Positions 33,522-45,700 of a stretch of DNA of 64,000 nucleotides are shown here, in pieces. The stretch's first letter is position 1; each line of letters starts with the position of its first letter. Under the pieces are notes generated by a model, which saw only the letters and a program-made list of their open reading frames with translations, was not told the origin of the DNA and did no database searches. The position numbers were made by a program, and so were the translations under genes. Source of the stretch: Rutidosis leptorrhynchoides (lineage: Eukaryota; Streptophyta; Magnoliopsida; Asterales; Asteraceae); assembly GCF_046630445.1 (NCBI RefSeq), contig NC_092334.1:101999501-102063500 (forward strand), in the 5' to 3' direction.

Positions 33522-36500
33522 TATAGTAATAGTTATTAGTTATATATATATAGTTATAGTTATAGTTCATAGTTAATAGTTAAAGTTACATAGATAGATT
33601 AGATTAGATATAGATTAGAAGATTAGATTAGATGGGTAAAAGATACTTACATGAGCAGTTGGATGACTCATTTTATCGAGCAACTCGTGCAATAGTTTAT
33701 AGTGAAGTTGAATTTCCGACACCGGCATCTTTGCGGGAGATACTTCAATCAAAGCAGCCGAAAGGAAAGAATATCGTTTGCCGACTACGGTGGTGGTTAC
33801 CGTTTGAGGCAACGGTTCGATCAAACAATCGAAAATCTTTTGCCTTAAAAGTGGTACTTTTGTTCCATATTTACCCTTACCAGTCACGGCATAACGTATA
33901 CAAGCAGCCCACTCTGGAATTGATTCAACTGAAGGTGCAAGAAGAATATTTTGCAATAAGGTCATCATCCAACTATCCCATGCTTCCTCAAGCCCAATAA
34001 CATCAGCATGTAACAAACCCGCAAAAGCCTCGGCTGCAACGCATTGTTTAGACCGTTCTTTAGCATTTACAAACTCTTCTAATGCAGATTTTAATGACAG
34101 TAATACTGGGGCCCCACATTCTTGAACTAAACGTTTGAATATGCGAGCAAAACTTGAGTAAAAAGTATCGGTTCCAAATAAAGAAATCCAAGTAGGTGTA
34201 CGGGGCCATGAAGATGAAAAATCAAAGTAGAAACGAGTGATGGATTTATCTGCTAAACTTTGAAACGATGAGTTTCCATGGCCGCCCCTTGAAGACGAGT
34301 TTTCAGTGTCGCTGATGATGTGGACGTTTGATAGGCTGTCGAAAGTGTGGCTAAAGAATCCTTCTTCTTGAAATATATTACTTAACGTATCTTCGAGAAA
34401 AGATTTGGAACTTTCTTGTGGGTCCCCTGAAGCAACAGATTGTTCCTTGGATGATAGTTTATAAGGCGAGTCTTTTAATAACATATTTAGAGCCGAGATT
34501 GCTAGTATTCGTGTCTGCGGAAGTTGACTTCTCAAATTCTTCAAAAAATGACCTGAAAAATTGCAAGTTCATATTTTTGTCCAAAATTTGAGTTTTGTTA
34601 ACATAATGCTTTAGTAAATTTTTGTTTAAAAATAATAATAATAAAATTCGATTTGACAAATGTCGCTAGTTAACTATATTGTGTTTTATCCATTATACAT
34701 GTTAGGATAAAACATAGCTTGATGCCCGAAAAGATAAATTTATAAGTAGGTTGATCAAAAGTGCCACCTTTAAACATTTTAAGTGCCATAAACAGGACGA
34801 ATTACAAATTTAATTCGAAATATATGAACATGGACCATAAAACTAACCAGCAGCTTCACTAAGAATCTTTGATGATAAGTTAGGCTCGTTTCGGGATGAC
34901 ATAGCCAACAACAGTAGAACCCTGTTGGCCATCAGATTATACCTAAAAAAAATGAGTATAAGTTTCTGTAAGTGGAGAACAAATATGCAGTTTGTTGACT
35001 TTGTTCATATTTCAGAGAGCCGAAACGTTTACCTCCAATGCAAATTAGTTGACTCAAAACTCATAGAGCTGATCTCAGAGACTAAAGATGCAAAATCTGT
35101 CCCAGAATGGTCCTCGGATTTCCGAAATATGTTGCTAGAGATCCCAGAAAAATAGATATTGTATTTGACAAAAAGCTGGTGAAAGTGACATATAATTAGC
35201 AGTGTTAGCAATTACAATAAGAGAAAGTAGGCTATCTAATCATCTCTTGCAACTCAGCGAGTACTCAGTCAAACTCGGATATTCTCAGAAAAATCAGTCA
35301 AAACTCGGGATTACTAGGAAAATCGGTCAAAACGAGTCAAAGTCAAACTTGGTCAGCATCCGAGTTCTCCCGAGTTGCCGAGTACTCCCTAAAAAGTCCT
35401 GGTTGCAACCTTTCTTGCACTTACCTCATTGAGAGCTTTCTGGGATTTCAAGGATTCATGATGAGAACTGTAAACAAATATGAAAAAACATCACACAAGC
35501 ACAACTAGGTTTAAGAATTATAACTTGAATGATTGTATGTACACTTGCCTTAAAAGAATTCCAAGAAGAAACAATGAAAAAGATTTCGGTTCCTGTATTC
35601 AAAGAATCATATTTATACAAATAAGCAATAGAAGATGATAATATCTACAAGGATTTTCTAACGACAGCCCTTGTTAACACGCTTTAAAGTGTTGTACATC
35701 TGTATAACCGTCATCCTAAAAATAATAATTAACCGTTACGTACAACACTTTCTAGCTTGTTAACGACAACCCTAAGGGCAGTCGTTAGAATAATCCTATC
35801 TATAAATTTACAAATTTTGTAAAATTGATAGAATACCAAAGTTAGATGCTTGAGAACGGTTTGAGTTCCAAGAACAGCACAAGAACCTAAAACTTTATAT
35901 TCGGGTGAGTTGGAATTTCGTAGGTTCTCAGTGAGCGTAAGCACGACTTTCGCAATCAATGATGGCCAGCGCTTTATCAGTTTCACAAGTGACCGCCCAG
36001 CAAGCCTGAAGACCAACATAAAAATTAGAATAAAAGGTTGTTTGTTCTTATTTAGATATATGTGCAAAATAACTTACGTGCGAACAGTATCATAGCTATG
36101 CACACACAAATTAAGTAGATCCTCCATCATAAGATTCACATTTTCCGAAGGAGATACATTTTTACTTGTGCGATACAGATGATACGATGATTGTGATGTT
36201 CTCCATGTATTGTGCATGTATGCTTTGTCAATGAGTGCCCATCTTGGCCTAAAATGAAGAACAAATGAAATTAACAGAGATATATAAGTTTTTCTTTCAT
36301 AAAAAATATAAAAAGGGGGATATGTTTTACCTTTTCTTTCCTTTAGAATTCGACGGCACGATAAAATTAACGGAAGGTTCTATTATGGCAACAGATTCTA
36401 GTTTCCATGCCTGCCTATGGTTACTCCACTCTTCATATTCAGAACTTCCTGTACGTCAACTCAGTTAAGAATCAAATACTCATGAATAGACAATAACAAA

Positions 36501-39500
36501 ATTAGAGGTGGCAAAATAGGCGAATTCAGTTACAGTCAAAACGGGTGAAGAATTATACAGGTGAGTTCGGTTCCCTGAGAAGTACTTCAAATTTAGAACT
36601 TGTAATTTTTACACATTGGGCGACGTGTGACCTGTTATGTTTTGAGCTAACTTTCTTAGCTTACTTGTCTAATGCATTGAAATGTAACATAACCCGATTT
36701 GATCCATGTACAAGTGAATGGATCAAAATTGCCACCTACAGTATAAATCATACAACTGCACTGCACATTACCATAGTTCCCCAAAGCCTCGATAATACGA
36801 ATGAGAAGTAGCAAAAGAATGCTATCGTCTGACTTTTTCTCAAGCAAGTATCTACAATCCATACAAATAAAGCGTTGTGAGATAGTAGAGGGAAAAATGG
36901 GAAACAAATTATTAAAATGGAAAATTATTTACTTGGAGGCTACATGGATGACATCAGCAGCTTTTTCACGCAACCCAGTGCCACCGACAGTCGACCCGGT
37001 TGCACCAGCAATTAAAAATAGTGGATTTTCATCCTTCCCGTTTTTAAAAGATGGTACAAAATCAGGCAAACATGACAGAACACCTTGTAACGAAGAGTCG
37101 ATCCGCAATAGTGTCACTTTCAAGTGATCTTTTTCATTTCCTGTGCAACAAAACGACAGTCATACAGTTGTAACCGTTTACTGCAATTAAAGTTCATAAA
37201 TATTGATCTCGGGGATCATACCTGGGTCAGAGTGAATGTTATCTTGACATATTTTCAAAAGCTCATCTAAAGCTGATACCAGATGAAGGTTTAAGAGTTC
37301 ATTCGCGAATTGAATTTCTTCATCACTAGGTATATGCCACGTGGGGCCCTTAACCGTTTCGCCGTTTGAAAAATCTTTATTACTAATCCATTCCTCCAGT
37401 GGGTTAAACGAAGAATGACGTGATAAAGACCTGTGAAGACAAAACATCATAAACATCTCAAAATTTTACAATTTTATTCATGTCATTGTGACTATTATCA
37501 TGCAAACACCGCAAGAAACTTACTTGTATTGATCAACAGGATAATAAAGAACAAGACTTCCAAGTAGGGCCCGCAGAACTTGATCACCAGCAATGTTAAC
37601 CTGTTAAAATTATGAAATTCACAACAAATTAGTGAGTGCAATTGACAAATTGGATTAACCATAAAGACAATAAAAAGAGATTTATAACCTTCCAAGAAGG
37701 GGATTCAAAGGCAGAATGTAACGCCTCTTTAAACTGATCCTTGTAATGAAGTAACGAAGGACCTGCGTAACTGATTGTAATTGACAACACCTTCAATTGG
37801 TAATCGATCGATGTTTCAAGGGCTGGAGAAAGTGTTGCTCTCGCCTACAAATATTACATATCACATACATACATTAATATAACACATAATGAATGTCAAA
37901 AACACGAGAGTTTTTTAAGGAATTTCGATGAAAAAACCTTATTCAAAGATGCATCGGCGTAATTTCCGCTTCCCCCAAAACCTGTAAGCGGAATCCCTTT
38001 CAAAGATAATATAACAGAAGATAGAAGAGGTTCGATGAGTTGATTAACAGCCACTTCAGGATTTGAATGGATGCATGCACAACAAAGCAGCCCGACTTCA
38101 GCAATAGCCCCGGGTAGAATATTTGTTTTCAAAAATTTTGACACTTTTTTAATAGCCTGTTCATGACAAAAAAACGTAACTTGAGAAAAAAAAAAACTCA
38201 AAATGATGAAATATTTTCATTTAATATGGAGATTGAATACGTATTGAACCTGGTTGTACAGGGATCTTGAAAGCCTTCCGAATAATATTTCTAGCATACA
38301 AAAATATTGAGGACCATCTTCAACAAGGAATGTTCCAGATGTTGCAGGTGAATGCACATCTTCATTTCTGCAGGAAAAAAAAAAAAACATTTTAGTTTAA
38401 AATTTGATAAAGTAAAACATAGCGTAGTTTAAGACTAGAGGGGGTAAATATGTAAAGAAGCCAATTTGAAAGTACTTACAAAACACTACTAGGTTCCAAA
38501 TGTTGCAACAGGGAAAAAAGGCGGCATAAGAACTCATCAAGCCATTCTGAAAACTGTTCTGCAGGCATGAATGATATATTATCCGTATCGTCGTCCAATG
38601 TCGCCATCTGCAGTTGACAATTTTACTAGATAAATATAGTTATAATAGAAGATTGGTGCAGTTTTATATAATTACAGTTTACAGTAAACAATATTTGTGG
38701 TTACGTTGGAAAATATGGAGCCGATTAGTTGCATAGTTGCTAAGGTCTTCGGAGGATCATTAGCATCCATCCCGAGCAAGGCGTTGGTGAGTGACATCAT
38801 CAAGACATCACGAAACATATTCCCGTCGTCAACATCGTCAATTTCCATCGATGAAGAAGATAACGACGTAAAGAATAGTGATCGACCAGAAAACGCTACT
38901 GATGTTAAAGCCGTCTTCAACTGATGAGTTGCCGTCACCTAACAATAGAAAGCAAGAAAAGTGAGTGAAATTGATCACACGAGACATAAATGAACCGTTA
39001 GGTACAGCAACTAAGATTAGTGGTAGCATTTTCAGCCCGTTTACATAAAACTGGGTTGGTTTTTGTTGTATTCTATATCCAACTGTAAACTATAAACAAA
39101 TAGATATAGCTACAACAATATATGTTGCAAGATGTTATATAATATATTAGTTATTTAACAAAGTCAGATAATGGACAAAGGAATGTTGGCAGGTTGGTCC
39201 AACCCGACCCGTTTGGACATGTAATTAAAAGTTACATGTTTGACCCACCAACCCACCCCATTTTTCGAACTTAACCTAAGATGAAAACATGCATGTCACT
39301 AACCGTTTCTAATGCCATATTGAACCGAGACACCAAGAATGGCAGAACCAATGAGGGCTCCACATAAGACAAAATAGACGTTGCAGCAGCAACTGTTTCA
39401 GATAGGTTTTCGTTTTTGCTGTATTGACCACGGTCAATTAACTTCAGCACAGTTTTTACAAAAGATTCCCTTTCTGACTGGCCTAATGAAAATTCAATGT

Positions 39501-41932
39501 GCCCATTCCTGAATCGACAAACCATCATATAAGAAATTACATATTATAAGCAAAATTAAAGATAAAGTTATACAGTTGATCAAAACTCTTACTCTTTCTC
39601 TCTTTGTAAACGTTTCTGGAACGTATATACCAAATGTGATAAAAACCTCTCTAGTGAGTACGTCCATCGACCGCCATTAGAAGGATGGTAATATCTGCAG
39701 GACGTATCCAACGTATAAACGATACACATCTTAACAACACAACTCATCAAAAATGAAAATAACAAAATCGAGAATACAAACTGTTCTAAAAGGTTGACCA
39801 ATTTCTCAAAGTGTTGTTGAGTCAAGCTACCAGGCTTTAACAGATAAACCTGCACAGCAGCAGAAACATAAAAAGAGAAATTGGATGCACTAGGGACCAA
39901 AGATTGATTAATTAGAGGTGGAAATCAAAACTCGGTTGCTTATAAACGGGTCGATATGCACTGCACTATATCTCAAACAGATAAAATGGGTTGGAAGTCG
40001 TCCAAAGTCTATTTTTAAAGCATACAACCTCCTAAATCATCAAGATTTAGATCACTATAGCATCTTTTTAATTGTAATTAAATAATCAATTATTTATTGA
40101 TCTTACAATTGATTTCGCAATGGCCTTAGACGGAGTTTGTGATCTATTCGAAAACAGAAATCTTGTATTTCTCGGGACATCAATAGAGAACGGGTAGGAT
40201 CCACCTCCACTGGCCACAGGTACCTGCACAAGTAATATAACATTAAAAATCATTTCGCCTATACTGTTATTAAAACATTACAGCACTTTATTATATTATT
40301 ATCTGTCGTAAGTACCTCAAACATGTTCATAAATCGACTAAATATCTCATCTAAAAGATCCTCCCAATCATTAGACTGATAATTCTTAATAACACGAGCC
40401 ATAATCGCTGCCCATTGACTATTCCAGAACTGACAATTCGGTATTGAATCCCACTGAAGAATACACGCATCTATCCACTTACTATCATCATAAACGAAGT
40501 GATTAATTAATTATTAATTATAAATTAACTTCATTAATAAATAAGCAAATTTAACGAACACACATCTAACAAATTACCGTGAATAGAAGTCCCGGTTTTC
40601 AAGATTTGTTGGAAGGAATAGTCTCACAAAACCAGAACCTTCGAAAACTGAATTATGCCATGGATTTTCGAGTAGGGATCTGAAAATAATTTTTAATCAA
40701 ATCCGATAAGTTGACGAAATTAAGCAGTATAACAATAAACAAATGAATATATTTAAATTATTTCAAAATTATACCTAAATTCGGACCATATCTCATGAGC
40801 AGAACCTGCTGGAAAAAACCTTCTGCAGGAACGAACAAGCGATGTCAGCATCTCGAAATGTCGTTGCCTTATCCTCCATCCTTCGGGTCCCGTATTCCTG
40901 AAACATTCGAAATTTACATAAAAAAGAGCATTAATTTTAAGGTAATTTGCCCACATATGATTATGTAACTCCGAATAAAATTACCTAGTAAAGTGTGTTT
41001 GAATCAACGTATCGTAGAACGGGCGCCAGTCAACTTTCAAAGTCAATTTTTTGCGAAATTTGTTCAGTAACTTCACCACAATATTCCCCCATCTCACCTA
41101 AATAAATACAAGTGATTCGACTTTAGTATAAAAAGGATTAAGCATAATTTGCAGACATAAAAAGATACCTGAGCATAAAGCTTGTCTTGTGATGCATTAA
41201 ACACTTTTAGCCCAAATTCCACAAGATCAGTAACATCTTCCAATGATACATCACTTTTCGCCTTTATAAACCTGCGTAATTTAAAATAATAAACACTTTG
41301 ATATTTAAAAAGCTGATTCCATCTATCAAAAAACAATTATCACAAAACAATAGCAAGGAATATTCAATATTCATATTCAATCATCAGTATTATAAACAAA
41401 AAATAATACATTTACATCAAAAAGAAATCATTTTTATTACTTATAATAACAAATTTAATACTACTAGTAAACACTAAATTGTAATTCAATCATTAAATTC
41501 AACAAAATAACATTAATAATCACCATTTCACCAATAGTATTTCTTGCCTAATTTGCAAGAAAGGAATAAATAAATAAATCCTCAAAATTGAAGTGTTCAC
41601 AGTACTAATAAGTTGACCAGTCAAAGACTATAACAAAAATTAGGTAAAAAAATCAACAATTTCAAGTGAATTAGCAAATTGACTGTAAAATTAGTGAAAA
41701 CAAACATAAATAAGGCGATCATCGCATAGAAATGTAGGTAATTAACATTAAAAAAAATAATAAAAACTCACAAGTCAATGACTGATATCCATTTAAGAGT
41801 TGAGTAAACAGAATCTGGATCATTGGTGATATATGAATCTTTAACAGATGAAACGACGCCGGTGAACGATTGTTTCTCTTTTTTGGAAGCTTCGGCAACC
41901 GGAGGTGGTAACCAGGCGTTATAAAGATGCAT
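30261..41932 (-). CDS. PA200: Proteasome activator PA200 (PSME4/Blm10 homologue), 35 exons, 1806 aa
   Basis: PA200 caps the 20S proteasome, mainly in the nucleus, and opens its gate for ATP-independent degradation. The protein is a long HEAT-like solenoid. It starts MHLYNAWLPPPVAEASKKEK and ends VLADTSSSSSYFA; the last residues occupy the place of the gate-opening HbYX motif, with Phe where Tyr is usual. Recognisable plant PA200 stretches include RSCRRFFPAG, YYHPSNGGRWTYSLERFL, HWRYNLMANRVLLLL, RSQLPQTRILAISALN and VREHAAAVLAGLMKG. Exons in gene order: 41932-41772, 41271-41169, 41097-40985, 40897-40775, 40679-40578, 40481-40316, 40223-40107, 39849-39782, 39694-39593, 39508-39304, 38938-38705, 38607-38480, 38367-38250, 38156-37938, 37844-37689, 37600-37524, 37430-37222, 37140-36933, 36851-36772, 36448-36331, 36248-36078, 36005-35837, 35592-35549, 35467-35425, 35175-35033, 34942-34848, 34552-33651, 32410-32135, 32048-31953, 31468-31290, 31161-31080, 30985-30861, 30735-30643, 30539-30386, 30302-30261. 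These sum to 5421 nt and stay in phase. Two introns use GC donors. Borders come from splice signals plus family knowledge; a few could be off by some bases. Confidence 0.93.
31583..31886. repeat. Degenerate CGAGT/GACTTTGAC-rich repeat in a PA200 intron
   Basis: The intron between exons 31953-32048 and 31290-31468 contains a block of GTCGGTCGG, CGAGTCGG and repeated TTTGACTAACTTTGAC motifs. It is bounded by TGTTGGAAAA on the left and TTTACAACA on the right, which look like short inverted ends. A similar block is at about 35200-35415. This suggests a mobile repeat family; I cannot name it. Confidence 0.35.
32644..32720. repeat. Partial Stowaway-like MITE end
   Basis: TACTCCCTCCGTCCCATATT is the classical Stowaway terminal sequence. 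I find no matching inverted end nearby; the (TA)n run and another MITE follow, so it is probably a truncated copy in the large PA200 intron. Confidence 0.45.
32730..32783. repeat. (TA)n microsatellite
   Basis: An uninterrupted TA run in the PA200 intron directly borders the MITE at 32784; a second TA run borders its right end (about 33476-33516). Confidence 0.9.
32784..33475. mobile_element. MITE with long terminal inverted repeats and telomere-like core, in PA200 intron
   Basis: The left end reads GGGGCAGGATCAATGGGGAA followed by GTAACCAATCGGGGGAAGCAAA. The right end, reversed, reads GGGGTAGGATCAAGAGGGAA followed by GTAACCAATCGGGGGAAGCAAA. The terminal repeats extend about 45 bp or more. 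The 692-bp element lies inside a (TA)n tract, so its true target duplication (TA or a longer ATATAT) cannot be seen. Its core holds a perfect 21-bp hairpin and (CCCTAAA)-type repeats. The superfamily is uncertain (mariner or Mutator). It sits in the 1.2-kb intron between exons 33651-34552 and 32135-32410. Confidence 0.75.
33051..33240. repeat. Hairpin plus degenerate telomere-type (CCCTAAA)n array
   Basis: A perfect inverted repeat (33051-33071 and 33075-33095, 3-base loop, TTTGGTGTTTTGGGTTTAT and its complement) runs straight into CCCTAAACCCTAAACCCTAAA and further degenerate copies (CTAAATC, CTAAACG, CTAATAT) to about 33240. This matches the Arabidopsis-type plant telomere repeat TTTAGGG, but inside a MITE. 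Confidence 0.7.
33505..33640. repeat. Compound microsatellite (GTTATA / TTAGA motifs)
   Basis: Successive AGTTATA, TAGTTA and GATTAGATTAGA units lie between the MITE's right TA run and the donor of the 902-nt PA200 exon at 33650. It is noncoding intron sequence. Confidence 0.7.
35200..35415. repeat. Second CGAGT/GTCAAA-rich degenerate repeat in a PA200 intron
   Basis: It contains GCGAGTACTCAGTCAAACTCGG, TCAGTCAAAACTCGG and CGAGTTGCCGAGTACTCCC, and is bounded by GTTAGCAATTAC and GGTTGCAACC. Its style matches 31583-31886, so both may be copies of one short mobile family. Confidence 0.3.
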
Positions 41933-42236
41933 TTTTGGGTTTTGTTTTTAAGGGTCTGTGTATGTATTGTGTATGTATGATTGTGAGGGTGTATATGCAT
42001 ATATAAGGGGTGTGTGTGTGTGAGTATATCTTTCTGGGCAAGAAAAAGATTGGAAATTTATTTGGAAGGAGAAAATGGGGTAAGGGATGACCGGCAACCC
42101 AATTCGGCGGTTGTTGATTTCCAACTACGATCTTTTGTTTTTATTAAGTTTTTTTTTTTTTTTTTTTTCTTTTCTTTTCTTTTTTTATTATGAGTACTTT
42201 TTTGTTTTTCTATTTATATATTTTTAGGAAGACTTA
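41933..42236 (-). promoter_or_regulatory. PA200 upstream region, compressed between start codon and a gypsy LTR
   Basis: Only 304 bp separate the PA200 start codon from the LTR of the gypsy element at 42237. On the minus strand the stretch contains an A-rich run (42150-42185) and a (CA)n-like tract (42008-42024) followed by CTTATATATGCATATA (about 41990-42005), the only TATA-like candidate. The core promoter and 5' leader must lie here, or transcription must start inside the element. Confidence 0.4.
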
Positions 42237-42705
42237 TGTCACGGACTTATCTCGATAAGCTCACGTGCGGCACTTAGTCTCTACTAAGTCAGCCTTACTC
42301 GGACCTTATAACGATTCAAGTAACCAAAAGAGAAAATATTATAGAACAAGTGGAATTGAAGAAAATACTTATATTGCTTGAGAATGCTTTACAAGAGAGA
42401 ATGTTTGAGATTTGAGGTGTGGTGTGCCAAATGAGACCACCCCTATTTATACTACTTCTAACACAAAATGGATGGCTAAGATTAATCTAAATCAATGGTT
42501 AGGATCTAAGTACTAGAAACTTCAAGTATATACATGGAGATAGATATTTCCATGAACATTCCATACCATTCCATGGAAGAACTCATGGGAAAGTTCTAGG
42601 GAGCTTCCATGATGTTCTTGGGCCTTCCATGAAGTTCTTGGGTTAAAACCCTTAATTGGGTCATAATCTTAGTGGGTTGGGCCACAAACTTATTGGGTTG
42701 TGACA
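42237..42705 (-). repeat. 3' LTR of the young gypsy element
   Basis: It appears identical to 47383-47851. On the minus strand this LTR is nearest PA200, so a transcript starting in it would run towards the PA200 coding region. It contains a dyad (CCATTCCATGGAAG, CTTCCATGATG) but no ORF. Confidence 0.93.
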
Positions 42706-42717
42706 TTCTCCCCCACC
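42706..42717 (-). other. Polypurine tract of the young gypsy element
   Basis: On the minus strand GGTGGGGGAGAA follows the stop codon of gag-pol and abuts the TGTCACAACC start of the 3' LTR. Confidence 0.85.
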
Positions 42718-45700
42718 TAAGCTCGCGACGTCCTCGTCGTGTGATCCTCGTGATACTTCTTGATTTTGTCTGTGAACTGCCATAATATGTCTTCGGCTTC
42801 CCAGCTTGCTTCACTATCGGGCAAGTTACGCCACTTAACTAGGTATTCTCTATAGCTCGGCACACCTCGTCTCCGTACAGTTCGATGCAACAAGATATCT
42901 TCCACCTCACGATCAAACGAAGTTGCAACTGCCATTGGTGCACGTTTGGAAACTCCTCGTTCTGGGTTTTCCTCGTCTCCATGATAAGGTTTTAGAAAAC
43001 TTACGTGGAAGACTGGATGAATCTTTAACTTGGGCGGTAGTTGGACTCGATAAGATACGTTCCCAACACGTCCAATTACTGGGAATGGGCCTTCATATCT
43101 CCGGATCAATCCTTTGTGCACCTTCCTAAATGTTTTGAATTGTTGAGGTAAAAGCTTCACCATCACTTGGTCCCCAACTTTGAACTCAACATGTCGCCTT
43201 TTCTCATCCGCCCATTTCTTCATTTTCTTGGCCGCCTTATCTAGTGATGCTCGGGCCAAGTCGGCTTGTTCGTGCCACTCCTTCATCGTTCTATAAGCGG
43301 CTGGGCTGCTTCCATCATATGAAGCGGCCAAAGCATTTGGGGTCAAAGGTTGGCGTCCTGTCACCAACTCAAAAGGACTCTTCCCCGTGGACTCACTCCT
43401 TTGCATGTTATAAGAGAACTGAGCAATATCAAGGAGCTTAGCCCAATCATGTTGATTTGCACTTACATAGTGTCGAAGATAGAGCTCCAATAGTGCATTC
43501 ACCCTTTCTGTTTGTCCGTCCGTTTGGGGATGAAAACTCGTGGAGAAATTCAAGTCCGTCCCCATGATCTTGAACAACTCTGTCCAAAAACGCCCTGTGA
43601 ACCTCGGATCTCGATCACTTACTATCACATGTGGTATCCCCCAATACTTCACCACATTCTTGAAAAATAGTTTTGCGGTTTCATCCGCGGTAACTTCGGA
43701 TGATGCGGCTATGAAGGTACCATACTTAGAAAACCGGTCTACCACGACTATAATACTCCCACACCCTTCCGACTTGGGTAAGCAAGTAATGAAGTCCATG
43801 GAAACACTCTCCCATGGTCCTTTCGGTGTAGGTAGCGGCTGTAATAGTCCTCCTGGTTGGCGTTGCTCTATCTTGTCTTGTTGGCATATTAGGCATGTCC
43901 GCACGTACGTCTCTACGTCGTCTTCCATCCTTGGCCAATAATAAGTGCCTTCTACTAATGCCAGTGTCCTCTTGATACCTGGATGACCAGCCCACTTTGA
44001 ATCATGACACTCCTTCAAGATTGTCCGTCTAAGATCACCCCACCTAGGCACATATAACCGGTCTCCTTTGGTGAATAATAGATCACCCTTGAGCCAAAAC
44101 CTTCGCGTTTTCCCATCTCGAGCCAATCCAACAAGGTTTTTGGCTATAGAATCATGCTCTAATCCCTCCTTTATACGATCTTGAAGGAAGAATTGTGGTT
44201 TTGTGATCGCTGCAAACTCCGCCTTACGACTTAGGGCATCAGCTACCACATTGGCTTTCCCAGGCTTATACTCCAACACATAGTCAAATTCGGCTAAGAA
44301 GTCTTGCCAACGAGCTTGTTTGGGACTCAACTTCTTTTGGGTTTGAAAATAACTCGTTGCCACATTATCCGTCTTGATCACGAACCTTGATCCCAAAAGA
44401 TAATGCCTCCATGTCCTCAAACAATGAACCACCGCCGTCATCTCCTTCTCCTGCACAGTGTACTTCCTTTCCGCCTCGTTAAGTTTCCGGCTTTCGAATG
44501 CGATCGGGTGACCCTCTTGCATTAGAACTCCTCCAATAGCAAAGTCCGATGCGTCTGTGTGTAACTCAAACGGAATGGTCACATCCGGAAGTCTCAACAC
44601 CGGTTCTTCCATGACCGCTCCTTTCAACTCTTCGAATGCTGCTTGACATTTCTCATCCCACAACCAAGCTTTGTTCTTCTTTAACAATTCTGTCAATGGA
44701 GCCGCTTTCGCCGAGTATCCCTTGATAAAACGACGATAGTAGTTTACTAAACCAAGAAAAGATCGTAAATCAGTCACCTTCATTGGTGCCTCCCACTCTT
44801 GAATTGCCTTGACCTTAGCCCCGTCCATGAGTAACTTCCCATTTTTAATTCGATGTCCAAGAAAATCCACCTCCTCTAATCCGAATGAACATTTCTCTAG
44901 CTTCACATACAACTCGTTGTCCCTTAGTACTTGAAATACTTGCTTCAAGTGCCTCACATGATCTTCCATGGTATCGCTATACACGACTATGTCATCCAAG
45001 TACACCACGACGAACTTGTCGAGGAAGTGGTGAAATAATTTGTTCATCAAAGTACAAAATGTGGCAGGGGCATTGGTTAAGCCAAAGGGCATGACTAGGA
45101 ATTCATAAGCGCCATACCTCGTCACGCATGTGGTCTTAGCCTCATCTCCTTCGGCAATTCGGTCTTGATAATATCCCGATCTCAAGTCTAACTTGGAGAA
45201 GTATCTCGCCTTCCCAAGTTGATCGAACAAATCAGCAATAAGTGAGATTGGGTATTTGTTCTTGATAGTTACCTTGTTGAGTGCCCGGTAATCTATACAC
45301 ATCCTCAAGGACCCATCCTTCTTTCTTTGAAATAGCACCGGAGCACCATACGGGGATTTTGACGGCCGGATGTATCCCGCATCCAGCAACTCCTTGAGTT
45401 GTCTTCGCAACTCCTCCAACTCGGGTGGTGGCATTCGGTATGGGGCTTTGGAAGGTGGTTTTGATCCCGGCTCCAACTCGATCGCATGGTCAACCTCCCT
45501 TCTAGGTGGTAACTTCTTTGGTAACTCCTTGGGCATGACATCCTTGAACTCATCAAGGACCTTCTCAATTTCCTTGGGTACCTCTAGTTCTCCCTTATCT
45601 TCGACCGTCTCTTGCTTTGCTACCGCTAAATAGCATGTCTCATTCTTGTTGTACCCCTTCTTGAATTGCATGGCCGAAAGTGACTTGGATGCACTCTTGC

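Noticed and set aside
33632-34000. 122-codon plus-strand frame
   Set aside because: It is antisense to the 902-nt PA200 exon, which has the conserved sequence.
41719-42000. 93-codon minus-strand frame overlapping the PA200 first exon
   Set aside because: It is out of frame with MHLYNAWLPPP, and its N-terminus is encoded by the CA/TA-rich leader.
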